From: CAZQEZ01 sp964592475 | GTDB taxonomy: Bacteria > Bacteroidota > Bacteroidia > Cytophagales > Cyclobacteriaceae | Length of the DNA stretch: 21,576 nucleotides | Reading direction: 5' to 3' | Assembly: GCA_964592475.1 (NCBI GenBank) | Contig: CAZQEZ010000076.1 | Span: 1 to 21,576, forward strand | In this document: one piece after another, positions 6,104 through 14,392 of the stretch | Position numbering within the stretch: the stretch's first letter is position 1 | Layout: every line of letters begins with the position of its first letter | Translations under genes and position numbers: made by a program | The notes under the pieces: model-generated | Databases searched by the model: none | The model's input: the letters and a program-made list of their open reading frames with translations, nothing else | Told to the model about the DNA's origin: nothing

Positions 6104-8110
6104 TTAATTTACAGATTCTACATTTTCCGGCGCTGTCCATCTACCATCATCTCTGATGATTTCAATCAATTCATCTACAGCATTTTCTGATGGCACGGAG
6201 CGTTTTACAACTTCTTTGCCCTTGTATAAAGTTATTTTACCTTTTCCCGAGCCAACATAACCGTAGTCAGCATCAGCCATTTCGCCGGGGCCATTAACGA
6301 TACATCCCATGATGCCAATTTTAACTCCTTTGAGGTGGTCGGTTCTTTTTCTAATCATGGCAGTTGTTTCTTGCAGATCAAATAAGGTTCTGCCACAAGA
6401 GGGGCAACTGATGTATTCTGTTTTACTTATTCTGGTACGGCTTGCCTGAAGTATACCAAAGCAAACGCTATTGTATTGTTTGACTTTAGCTATACGGGCT
6501 TCTTTTTCCTGAATAGGGTTTTTTTCAAAACTGAGCATAACACCATCCCCAAATCCATCAATTAGCAGCCCTCCTATATCAGTTGACGCAAATATCATTA
6601 ATTCATCTTCTGTTACCGATCCAAACTTTCGCATAACGATAACAGGAATGCTGCAAGATGCTTGCATTAAAGCAAAAAACACACGGCGTAAATCAGCCAT
6701 GGCGTGTGCATTATCAGTGTCAAGCAACAATACCAAATCTTTTCTCGCTTTTATGTGTTCTATAAATCCGACATCTACCTGAGTGGTTTTGACTTTAATA
6801 AAATTGATTTGCGCATGTTTAGGTATTGTTGTGTTGTTAAAATTATCAACATCCCACAATGGTATTTTATTTGTTTTATCAGTATAGTCCAGCCAGGTAT
6901 CCCAATCCATGATTTCTTTTAATCCATTGGGAAGCATGAATGGCACTGGTTTTTTGCCACTATAAATGAAATCAACACCCAGGTCATTCATTTTCCATTT
7001 GTCCAGTTCCGGTAAATAAAAATGACCGATAGCTTTTAAATCTTTATCCACCAATCCATCAATATTGCTGTAATCAGCAATAACTCGTGGTACATTTTGC
7101 TCGCCTATATTAAAAACCTCATGAGTTTTTCTCCTCTCATAATTAAAAGGGTCTATAGGTATTTCTTCAAGTGCCATAATTGGTTGATGTTGTTCACGGC
7201 CTTCATATCTATCAACCATTATTTTAGCCACTGGGGCTTCTACCTCAGGCTCTTCGGTGAGTGAAACGCGCACAGTATCGCCCAAGCCATCTTCCAGTAG
7301 CGTACCAATTCCTACTGCTGATTTTATACGTCCATCCTCAGCTTCTCCAGCTTCAGTTACACCCAGGTGTAGTGGGTAAGGCTGCAAGCCTTCTTCGTCT
7401 ATTTTATTTACTAATAAACGATAAGCCTGTACCATTACTTGTGGATTACTGGATTTCATGCTAAGTACTACATCGTAATATTTATGGTCTTCACAAATGC
7501 GCAAAAATTCTAGTGCCGACTCTACCATTCCGATAGGAGTATCTCCATAACGGCTCATGATTCGATCAGATAATGAACCATGGTTGGTACCAATGCGCAT
7601 GGCTGTACCGTATTCTTTGCAAATTTTTACCAATGGTGTAAACTTCTCTCTGATCCTTTCTAGTTCAGCCTGGTATTGCTCGTCTGTATATTCAATTACT
7701 TCAAATTTTTTCTTGTCCGCGTAATTACCGGGATTGACTCTTACTTTCTCTACAATACGGGCAGCTAATTCGGCAGCATTGGGTGTGAAATGTATGTCGG
7801 CTATCAAAGGAACATCATAGCCCCGGGCATGAAGTTCTTTTTTTATGTTATCCAGGTTTTTGGCTTCATTCACACTTGGGGCGGTTATGCGTACATATTC
7901 GCATCCGGCATCTACCATGCGAATCGTTTGTTCCACACTTCCCATGGTGTCCATGGTGTCTACCGTGGTCATCGATTGCACCCTGATAGGATTATCGCCA
8001 CCTAAAGGTATATCACCTATGTAAACTTCACGGGTCTTGCGCCGGCTGTATTTTACCAGGCTGTTACAGTATTTTTTAAATGCGCCTACGGCTGAAGCTG
8101 AATATTCCAT
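6104..8110 (-). CDS. ispG: 4-hydroxy-3-methylbut-2-enyl-diphosphate synthase IspG (GcpE), long form
   Basis: This catalyses the penultimate step of the non-mevalonate isoprenoid pathway, reductive conversion of MEcPP to HMBPP, using a 4Fe-4S cluster. The 668-residue protein begins with a TIM-barrel (IPLGGDNPIRVQSMTT; VRVNPGNY; LRICEDHKYYDVVLSMKSS). It has the long middle insertion of about 250 residues typical of Bacteroidota, Chlamydiae and plants; E. coli IspG has about 370 residues. The C-terminal domain has the cluster ligands in SCPSCGRTLFDLQ (Cys near 569 and 572) and GIMGCIVNGPGEMADADYG (Cys near 603). All expected motifs are present. The start is the ATG at 8108-8110. It is the first gene of a probable three-gene transcript; no clear promoter was found upstream. 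Confidence 0.97.
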   Translation of the reverse strand: MEYSASAVGAFKKYCNSLVKYSRRKTREVYIGDIPLGGDNPIRVQSMTTVDTMDTMGSVEQTIRMVDAGCEYVRITAPSVNEAKNLDNIKKELHARGYDVPLIADIHFTPNAAELAARIVEKVRVNPGNYADKKKFEVIEYTDEQYQAELERIREKFTPLVKICKEYGTAMRIGTNHGSLSDRIMSRYGDTPIGMVESALEFLRICEDHKYYDVVLSMKSSNPQVMVQAYRLLVNKIDEEGLQPYPLHLGVTEAGEAEDGRIKSAVGIGTLLEDGLGDTVRVSLTEEPEVEAPVAKIMVDRYEGREQHQPIMALEEIPIDPFNYERRKTHEVFNIGEQNVPRVIADYSNIDGLVDKDLKAIGHFYLPELDKWKMNDLGVDFIYSGKKPVPFMLPNGLKEIMDWDTWLDYTDKTNKIPLWDVDNFNNTTIPKHAQINFIKVKTTQVDVGFIEHIKARKDLVLLLDTDNAHAMADLRRVFFALMQASCSIPVIVMRKFGSVTEDELMIFASTDIGGLLIDGFGDGVMLSFEKNPIQEKEARIAKVKQYNSVCFGILQASRTRISKTEYISCPSCGRTLFDLQETTAMIRKRTDHLKGVKIGIMGCIVNGPGEMADADYGYVGSGKGKITLYKGKEVVKRSVPSENAVDELIEIIRDDGRWTAPENVESVN

Positions 8111-8503
8111 TATAATATTTTTTTCGCAATTGTAACGATGGATATAATTAAAATGTTCTTATTTTTGCAAAATTGATACGAATGATTGATTTACCTATCT
8201 CATGTTCAGATTTTTTTTCTCTTTTATTCATCATATAAATCAAATGCTGCTCCCCACTTACAGCAGAAAACCACTCAAAAAACTTTCATTTTTTGACAAA
8301 ATAGTCATATATTGGAAGTATTTTATTGCAAAAAATTCGCTACGCTAGCCGCCAGTAGAACATAGAAGCCCTTTAAAAATATAAAAACATAATATTCAGC
8401 TAATAATTTTTATAAGGTAATATGTAAAATAATTATAGTTTAGGTTGCAACCTATCTTTATTTTTGGTCATCTTTATAAGTATAATCATACAATCCTTAT
8501 ACA
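8111..8503. other. AT-rich intergenic region with a 14-base palindrome
   Basis: 393 bases without a gene between ispG and the permease remnant. It holds TATTTTTG boxes at 8160-8167 and 8459-8466 (+ strand), neither with a well-spaced -33 element. A perfect palindrome TAGGTTGCAACCTA lies at 8441-8454, about 50 bases before the remnant's start codon. Confidence 0.4.
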
Positions 8504-8976
8504 ATGCTTAAAAATTTTCTTACCGTCGCCATACGTAACATTCTCAAGCAAAAATTCTAGGCCTTTGCTACTGCTCATGAGCTGGGATGGGAAGTCCTGT
8601 GAATGAAGAGCTATGGTTATTCAATAAAGAAACACCTAAAATGCTTAAAGTTATCGGTGTGTTGAAAGATTATAATTTCGAGTCTCTACGTGATGATATA
8701 CGACCAATGATTATTAGGCTAACACCTCGTATCAGTAATTTAATTGTTCGTTTCAATACGGAAAATCCCCAGCAAGCAATCAATTTAATAGAAGCAAAAT
8801 GGAATAAGGTAGTAGCCAATGAACCTTTTGACTTCGATTTTTTAAATCAGAAATTTGATTCCCTTTACCAGTCTGAGCAGCGGATAGGCACTTTATTTAC
8901 CACCTTCACCATCATGGCAATAGTCATAGCCTCTCTCTTGGTTTACCGGGGTTGTCAGCTTCTTGTGAGTTTTTGA
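8504..8976 (+). pseudogene. FtsX/MacB-type ABC transporter permease, heavily deleted
   Basis: An ATG at 8504 starts MLKNFLTVAIRNILKQKF, the typical N-terminus of Bacteroidota FtsX-like permeases (ALRNLxKxKxYSxIN...), then meets a stop. About 70 bases on, another frame, open from 8587, gives the later part of the same family: KMLKVIGVLKDYNFESLRDD, IRFNTENPQQAI-like text, the segment around FLNQKFDSLYQSEQRIG, and the beginning of a transmembrane helix (TIMAIVIASL). The match stops at about 8937 and the remaining helices are missing. Intact proteins have about 800 residues; about 135 remain. The intact protein would be a multi-pass inner-membrane exporter subunit. No ATP-binding subunit is nearby. 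Confidence 0.8.
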
Positions 8977-9571
8977 TGAAATCAACAGCCAAATGCGGCC
9001 ATGCCTTTTGTATACACTTGCCAATGCCGGTCCAAATTTCTGAATACCCAAGGCATGACATTGATAGCAGTATTGGGCAAACAAGTTTTTCCCTTCTTTG
9101 ATTCGTGACTCGTAGTGGGTAATGAGTGATACTGCGATTCCTTTTTGATATAAGGTAAAATGGCAAAGATTTGATTATCGGAAAGAAAATCGAAAGAGGG
9201 CATTAGCGTATCGTATTGTGAACGCAGGTAAGTAGCATATTCGTCGCCCGTATCAAGTACTTTTTCGGCATCTCGTATTCAACGAAAAAGCCAGCTCACA
9301 GGACATTTTCGATGCACGCTAGCAAGAGCTGCGCCCACAATTTTAAATTTTACCGCGTGACAAGCATTACAATGTAGCGTAAAATAATACTTCTCCGGAT
9401 CTAACCAACTTAAACGGGTATAGAATCTGGTGCCTGTGCTTCATTAAAGCTATATGCCAAGGTATCCAGGTTCACATTGATTTCACTATCATGTGCTTTC
9501 GAATCTAGCGGCTGGGCTAATTCAATAGGTATATAAAAATTAAAAGCAGTTGAAAAAATAAAAAACTTCAT
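8924..9571 (-). pseudogene. Di-haem c-type cytochrome, frameshifted and truncated
   Basis: Starting with an ATG at 9569-9571 and a signal-like N-terminus, the protein can be followed only through several frame changes. One frame has the haem site CNACH (9357-9371) followed by VGAALASVHRK. Another gives AEKVLDTGDEYATYLRSQ and LMPSFDFLSDNQIFAILPYI, with a likely axial Met. A third has the second haem site CYQCH (9055-9069) and FGPALASVYKR. A fourth begins AWPHLAVDFIKNSQEA and then runs out. At least three stops or shifts interrupt it. The intact protein would be a periplasmic electron carrier with two cytochrome c domains. It begins 24 bases after the ZIP transporter stop and was probably co-transcribed. 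Its 3' end overlaps the end of the permease remnant on the other strand. Confidence 0.75.
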
Positions 9572-9595
9572 AAAAAATGCCAGTAAATAAAAAAA

Positions 9596-10411
9596 CTATC
9601 CTAATGCCACATCAAGTGTCATCATTATAGCGAAACCCAGTATGGCACCTATTGTTGCCAGGTTTTTATGTTTTTCCAATTGCGATTCTGGTATCAATTC
9701 TTCTACCACTACAAATATCATAGCTCCTGCAGCAAAGGATAACGCGTAAGGCAAAAGAGGTTTAATAAATAAAACTGCAGCAGCCCCAATAAATCCTGCA
9801 ATAGGCTCCACAAACCCCGATAACTGACCATACCAAAAAGCACGAGATCTTTTCATGCCATCACGCCGCAGTGGAACCGATACAGAGATACCTTCTGGGA
9901 AATTTTGTAAACCAATACCGATTGCCAAAGCAATGGCACCACCCAAAGAAGCTGAGGGAAGATCGTAGGCTAAGGCACCAAAAGCAACTCCCACGGCAAG
10001 TCCTTCCGGTATATTATGTAAAGTAATAGCTAATACCAGCAAAACACTCCTTCGCCATTTTGTTTTTACGCCTTCAAATTTATCTTTTTTCTTCCCTAGG
10101 TGAATATGAGGAATTACCCGGTTAATGCCATATATAAACATGCCACCGGCTACAAAACCTACTACTGCCGGAACCCAGGAAGCTACTTTTCCTTCACGTT
10201 CTGCCATTTCAATTGCTGGTGCCAACAAAGACCAGAAACTAGCTGCTATCATAACACCAGCAGCAAAGCCTAACATCATATCGAATACTACACGGCTGAT
10301 ATTTTTAAATACAAAAACAATAGCGGCGCCCAGGGCAGTTACAAACCAGGTAAAGCAGGTAGCTAATACTGCTTGCACTATAGGGCTCAAGTTTACAAAC
10401 CAATCGTACAT
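9596..10411 (-). CDS. ZIP family divalent metal transporter (GufA-like)
   Basis: This 271-residue integral membrane protein has about eight hydrophobic segments. Transmembrane helix 4 has the metal-binding motif HNIPEG (132-137) and helix 5 has NFPEG (170-174); a later helix carries VVEELIPES. A short His-containing loop (PHIHLGKKKDK, 101-111) lies between helices 3 and 4, as expected for the cytoplasmic loop of ZIP proteins. The GufA branch of the family imports zinc and sometimes other divalent metals into the cytoplasm. The start ATG at 10409-10411 has a TAGATTTG -7-like box about 22 bases upstream (10433-10440), without an obvious -33 box. It is followed closely by the broken cytochrome gene. 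Confidence 0.9.
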   Translation of the reverse strand: MYDWFVNLSPIVQAVLATCFTWFVTALGAAIVFVFKNISRVVFDMMLGFAAGVMIAASFWSLLAPAIEMAEREGKVASWVPAVVGFVAGGMFIYGINRVIPHIHLGKKKDKFEGVKTKWRRSVLLVLAITLHNIPEGLAVGVAFGALAYDLPSASLGGAIALAIGIGLQNFPEGISVSVPLRRDGMKRSRAFWYGQLSGFVEPIAGFIGAAAVLFIKPLLPYALSFAAGAMIFVVVEELIPESQLEKHKNLATIGAILGFAIMMTLDVALG

Positions 10412-10468
10412 AGTTATTGCTTAATTTTCAGGCAAATCTAAAAATATTTTATGATATATTAAAAATTA

Positions 10469-11269
10469 CTATTTAGACTTATAAAAATCAATTAATAGCT
10501 GTAAAAACTTCTTTACTTGAGGCACTTCATCCAGCCGGTAACTGGCAGTAGTCTCCATTTCATGATCTCCTACCAATATGCCGATACCATCTACTTCGGG
10601 AAGCACTTTAAAGGCATCTTCATCGGTCACATCGTCACCAATGTAAACAGGTAAAATTTCAGGTTTTTTTAAGTCCAGTTTTTCAAGCAACCAGAGCAAA
10701 GCTTTTCCCTTATGCCAATCGATATCCGGCTTTAGCTCAATTATTTTTTTACCACCAGTTTTCTTCAGGCACTTGTATTTTTTATATATTTCATCAGTTA
10801 TCGCTTCTACATTTGCTACTTCATCTTCTTTCACATTGCGATAATGAATGGCTATGGCAAAAAGCTTACGTTCCACTTTTGCGTTTTCAATAGAGGATAA
10901 AGATTGATTTAACGCTTCTTCTGCTTTATCAAATTCCGGTAGACATTTTACTCCTGCTTCATGCTGATATTCAAAATCCGGACCTTTGGTGTCAAATCCA
11001 TGGCTGCCAGAATATATTAAATTGTTCAATCCTACCATCTGAGAAACATCTTCACGATCACGGCCGCTAATAATTGCTACCGGAATTAAAGTTGAAAGCT
11101 CGTGTACGGCACCTTTCATTTCGGGTGTAATTTTGGCATCTTCGGGCCGGCTAACGATAGGAGTAAGGGTACCATCATAATCTAAAAAAATTGCTAAACG
11201 CTGTTTTACTAATTTTTTTAAAAATGATTCAATATTGCTGTTCAGTTCTGGTAAATCTTGATACTTCAT
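10469..11269 (-). CDS. otsB: Trehalose-6-phosphate phosphatase
   Basis: This 266-residue HAD-superfamily phosphatase converts trehalose 6-phosphate to trehalose, the last step of the OtsA/OtsB pathway. HAD motif I is LDYDGTLTP with the nucleophile and general acid at Asp30 and Asp32. Motif II is IISGRDRE (67-73). The cap domain spans about 100-190. Motif III is the Lys in WHKGKA (185-190). Motif IV is IGDDVTDEDAF (210-220). Length and motifs match OtsB well. No trehalose-6-phosphate synthase (OtsA) gene is in the window, although the two are often neighbours or fused, so it must be encoded elsewhere. Trehalose usually protects against osmotic or drying stress. The start is the ATG at 11267-11269. 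Confidence 0.92.
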   Translation of the reverse strand: MKYQDLPELNSNIESFLKKLVKQRLAIFLDYDGTLTPIVSRPEDAKITPEMKGAVHELSTLIPVAIISGRDREDVSQMVGLNNLIYSGSHGFDTKGPDFEYQHEAGVKCLPEFDKAEEALNQSLSSIENAKVERKLFAIAIHYRNVKEDEVANVEAITDEIYKKYKCLKKTGGKKIIELKPDIDWHKGKALLWLLEKLDLKKPEILPVYIGDDVTDEDAFKVLPEVDGIGILVGDHEMETTASYRLDEVPQVKKFLQLLIDFYKSK

Positions 11270-11448
11270 GGTGGATTTTATTTATAAAAAAATGTATTTA
11301 GATTAAGTCAATGTTAGTTGTACCCTATTAACAGATAATGCAGACCTCAGAAATAAGTTTTGGTCATTGTTGTGAATAAAGAGCAAAAAAAGCAAAAAAT
11401 AGCCTGCTAAACAAATTGAATGAAGTAATACTGAAAGCAGACATAATA

Positions 11449-12738
11449 TCAATCGTGCCAGGCTGTAGGAAATGCACTTTTGGGTAATAATTTTATCATC
11501 AAAGGTAAGGTAATAAATGTAAATGGAAGAGCTATAATTACAAATGTGGGTATAGTTTTTAATATATCCAGCATTTGTGTTTTTACTTTTTGCTTTTCTG
11601 AAAGTGTAAGCACCCGCTTGCGAGACTGATTGAGTAAGTACATTAATTCTCTACTTTCGCGTGCTTCCGTCACTATCCGATCTTTGTTAATTTCTATAAG
11701 GGAGCCAATATGCCTTATCAACCGATTTTTAACCAGAAAGAAACTGTGCTTATTTTGCAAGAAGTGAACATCTTCCCAGTGAGCCAATACAAAACTTTCA
11801 ATAGCCACCATACTTGATTGCAACTCAGCCTCGTCAAAGCCTAACTTAACACTTAATTTTTTAATGAAATCCTCTTCCTGTTCGTCAATTTCCTTATCGG
11901 ACCAAAGGGTGAGTAAAGCTAACTCAAGAACGTATTTTTTCATTATCCAAAATTCGGTGTTAAGCGATTCAATATCATCAATATGCAAACCATTATTAAG
12001 GTATTCTCTTGCTTCGGCTTCTTTTTCAGGAGACAGGTGGGCCGATTGCAGGAAATATTCGAAAATTTGTTTTTCCTGCTTTTCAATTACTTTGTTTGCA
12101 TTGGCAGCTGCGGCCATTACTTTGAGGATGTAAAACCTCACATTCATTTTTTCTTGCAAAAGCGAGTTTTCGCTTACTCCATACTGGCTCAGGTTATTCC
12201 ATTTGCCAAAATACAGTACATCAAGGTACAATAGGCTATTGTGGAAAAATGAACTCCAGTAATTGCTGTTTTTAATATTTACCCTTTGATTGAAGATGTA
12301 TTCGGAGGTTACAATGTCAGGCTTTTTAAAAAGATACTTAGGACTGGCAAACATTAGTAGCGGACAATATTCATGATAAAAATCTTTAAGCTTGGCTATG
12401 GCATCATGCACATAATCTGTCCAGTTGTCTGCATACTCACCTACATCCATGCTATTTTTTTGGTAAGAAATACTGCTTAACACAAAGCTTTCTAACAGCA
12501 ATACTTTCATTTTTGCTTTTTCATCCCAATTATAGCTTTTCTTTTTTTGGATAAAAGGAAACTGAAGGGGGTGGCCATACATAAGGCCAGTGGGCTGCGT
12601 TTTTTGATACAAAAGCTGTTCATCAGTAGGGGCCAGTAACATGTTGCGAAGCTCTTGCATCAAATCTTCGCGTTGCTCCAGATTGCGTTGAAAATCTTTG
12701 TAATAGTGGTTTAGCCAACCTTTTTTGTGTGGATTCAT
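11449..12738 (-). CDS. LETM1-related biofilm-associated protein
   Basis: The 429-residue protein resembles the Bacteroidota family named LETM1-related biofilm-associated. The first 200 residues are helical and not recognisable. About 205-320 reads as a TerB-like helical region (VMAAAANANKVIEKQEKQIF, then LELALLTLWSDKEIDEQEED). The last 70 residues contain KVKTQMLDILKTIPTFVIIA followed by LPFTFITLPLMIKLLPKS, which resembles the membrane segment of mitochondrial LETM1. It should be anchored in the inner membrane by a single hydrophobic stretch near 393-415. The function is not established; ion exchange is known for LETM1 but cannot be assumed here. A TAAATTTG -7-like box lies at 12759-12766 upstream of the ATG, without a clear -33 box. 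Confidence 0.75.
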   Translation of the reverse strand: MNPHKKGWLNHYYKDFQRNLEQREDLMQELRNMLLAPTDEQLLYQKTQPTGLMYGHPLQFPFIQKKKSYNWDEKAKMKVLLLESFVLSSISYQKNSMDVGEYADNWTDYVHDAIAKLKDFYHEYCPLLMFASPKYLFKKPDIVTSEYIFNQRVNIKNSNYWSSFFHNSLLYLDVLYFGKWNNLSQYGVSENSLLQEKMNVRFYILKVMAAAANANKVIEKQEKQIFEYFLQSAHLSPEKEAEAREYLNNGLHIDDIESLNTEFWIMKKYVLELALLTLWSDKEIDEQEEDFIKKLSVKLGFDEAELQSSMVAIESFVLAHWEDVHFLQNKHSFFLVKNRLIRHIGSLIEINKDRIVTEARESRELMYLLNQSRKRVLTLSEKQKVKTQMLDILKTIPTFVIIALPFTFITLPLMIKLLPKSAFPTAWHD

Positions 12739-13089
12739 TTTGTTTCTTGATTATTAAACAAATTTAAGCAACAGAAATGTAGTAAATTTTGAAAAACGAG
12801 AATTAAACCAAAGAATGTAAGCTTTAAAATGTAATAGAAGATGATAAAATGCTAATAAACTGATACTGTGAACTATAGAATTTGGTGTTTATCTAACAAA
12901 AGGTGTAAGACAAGTAAGAAATATTGTTAAAAACATGAATTAGTTAAAAAATCAGGAGAATTTCCATCATTACTATTAACCGCATTATAAAACTTAATAA
13001 TAAATCCTCAATTTCTTTTTTTGTGCAGGCAACTATTATTGATAAAATTAAAATCTTCCGATTTCTGCCTTGATCCATCATCGGCAAGC
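12739..13089. other. AT-rich intergenic region
   Basis: 351 bases without a gene between the end of galE and the start of the LETM1-related gene, both on the minus strand. It contains the -7-like box at 12759-12766. I see no ORF, no RNA gene and no good terminator for galE. Confidence 0.4.
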
Positions 13090-14106
13090 TTAATCCAGCA
13101 TTTTCTGCCATTTCCAGGCAGAGGCCATCATATCATCCAGGCTCTTTTCGGCTCGCCAGCCCAGTTCCTGGTTGGCCAACTTAGTATCGGCCCAAATCTT
13201 CTCAATATCACCTGGTCTGCGGTCTACAATTTCGTAATTTAATTTTAGTCCGGTAACTTTTTCAAAAGATTTGATTACCTGTAACACGGAAAGGCCATTG
13301 CCGGTGCCAAGGTTAAAATATTCGTATCGCTCTTTGTTTTTATTTTGTAAAAGCCGTTTCACCGCGATAACATGTGCCTTGGCCAGGTCTACCACGTGAA
13401 TATAATCGCGAATTGCTGAGCCATCGGGGGTATCGTAGTCATCGCCAAATACCTTGAGTTGAGATCGCTTGCCAGCCGCGGTTTGAGTAATGAAAGGCAC
13501 CAAATTGTTAGGCACACCTAGGGGCAGCTCACCAATTAATGCAGATTCATGGGCCCCAATTGGATTAAAATATCTTAAGGATAGGGCTTTAAGACTGTTT
13601 ACAGCTTTAATAGTGTCTTTTATTATTTCTTCCGCTATTTTTTTGGTATTGCCATAAGGTGATTCAGGTTTTTGCACAGGGGCCGATTCATCTACCGGAA
13701 GATTTTTTGGCTGGCCATACACGGTGCAAGAGGAAGAAAATACAAGGTTGAATACATTGGCCGTAGGCATTACTTGCAGCAAATTAATTAATGAAGTAAG
13801 GTTGTTTCGATAGTACATCAGCGGCTTTGCTACTGATTCGCCTACCGCTTTGTTGGCAGCAAAGTGAATGATGGCAGCGATGTTTTGATGTTTTTTGAAA
13901 AAATCATTTACCTTCTCACCATTTATCAGGTCAAATTCTTCAAAAGCCGGGCGGGTGCCGGTAATTTTTTCAATACCATCGAGCACGGCTAGCTCAGAAT
14001 TGGATAGATCGTCGATAATAACTACCTCAAAACCTTCATTAATTAATTCTACCACCGTGTGTGAGCCAATATAGCCGGTGCCCCCGGTTACCAATATTTT
14101 CTGCAT
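13090..14106 (-). CDS. galE: UDP-glucose 4-epimerase
   Basis: This 338-residue short-chain dehydrogenase/reductase-type epimerase interconverts UDP-glucose and UDP-galactose (possibly also the N-acetyl forms), feeding galactose use and surface glycan synthesis. The NAD-binding motif is GGTGYIGSH (8-16). Catalytic residues are Ser in FSSSCTVYG (123-131) and the YxxxK pair at Tyr151 and Lys155 (YGNTKK). The sugar-nucleotide region includes RYFNPIGAH, and the C-terminal RRPGDIEKIWADT is typical of GalE. The ATG at 14104-14106 is chosen over a TTG six codons upstream because that TTG lies within the -7 promoter box. The gene has the best-formed promoter of the minus strand and appears to be transcribed alone. 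Confidence 0.95.
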   Translation of the reverse strand: MQKILVTGGTGYIGSHTVVELINEGFEVVIIDDLSNSELAVLDGIEKITGTRPAFEEFDLINGEKVNDFFKKHQNIAAIIHFAANKAVGESVAKPLMYYRNNLTSLINLLQVMPTANVFNLVFSSSCTVYGQPKNLPVDESAPVQKPESPYGNTKKIAEEIIKDTIKAVNSLKALSLRYFNPIGAHESALIGELPLGVPNNLVPFITQTAAGKRSQLKVFGDDYDTPDGSAIRDYIHVVDLAKAHVIAVKRLLQNKNKERYEYFNLGTGNGLSVLQVIKSFEKVTGLKLNYEIVDRRPGDIEKIWADTKLANQELGWRAEKSLDDMMASAWKWQKMLD

Positions 14107-14121
14107 GATTGTTAGTTTTTG

Positions 14122-14152
14122 CAAATTTAATCAGCCAGCGCATTAAAGCAAA
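14122..14152 (-). promoter_or_regulatory. Bacteroidota sigma-70-type promoter of galE
   Basis: Read on the minus strand: TTTG (14152-14149), 19 bases, TAAATTTG (14129-14122). Both boxes match the Bacteroidota consensus exactly. Transcription would begin near 14116, leaving a leader of about 10 bases, which fixes the galE start at 14106. Confidence 0.75.
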
Positions 14153-14392
14153 TCATTTGAGTAACGGCCTCTTTTATTTTTGTCTTAAAATTCTGAACGT
14201 GTAGTGATATTTCCTTTTGGGACTATATGATTTATTGTGGAATATACTTATTGATAATCAATCTTTATAACAAAATCAATTTCGAACAGAAACTTAAAAA
14301 TATAAAAGCATCATGGCCAATAAACAGTAAGTTTGCAAATTGACCGGGTAAATGATCTGGCTATTAAGTTGCTCCAATATTCCTGAAAAAAT

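Noticed and set aside
14107..14124. Upstream TTG start for galE
   Set aside because: The TTG at 14122-14124 is part of the -7 promoter box, so it would not be transcribed in full; the family N-terminus starts at the ATG at 14106.
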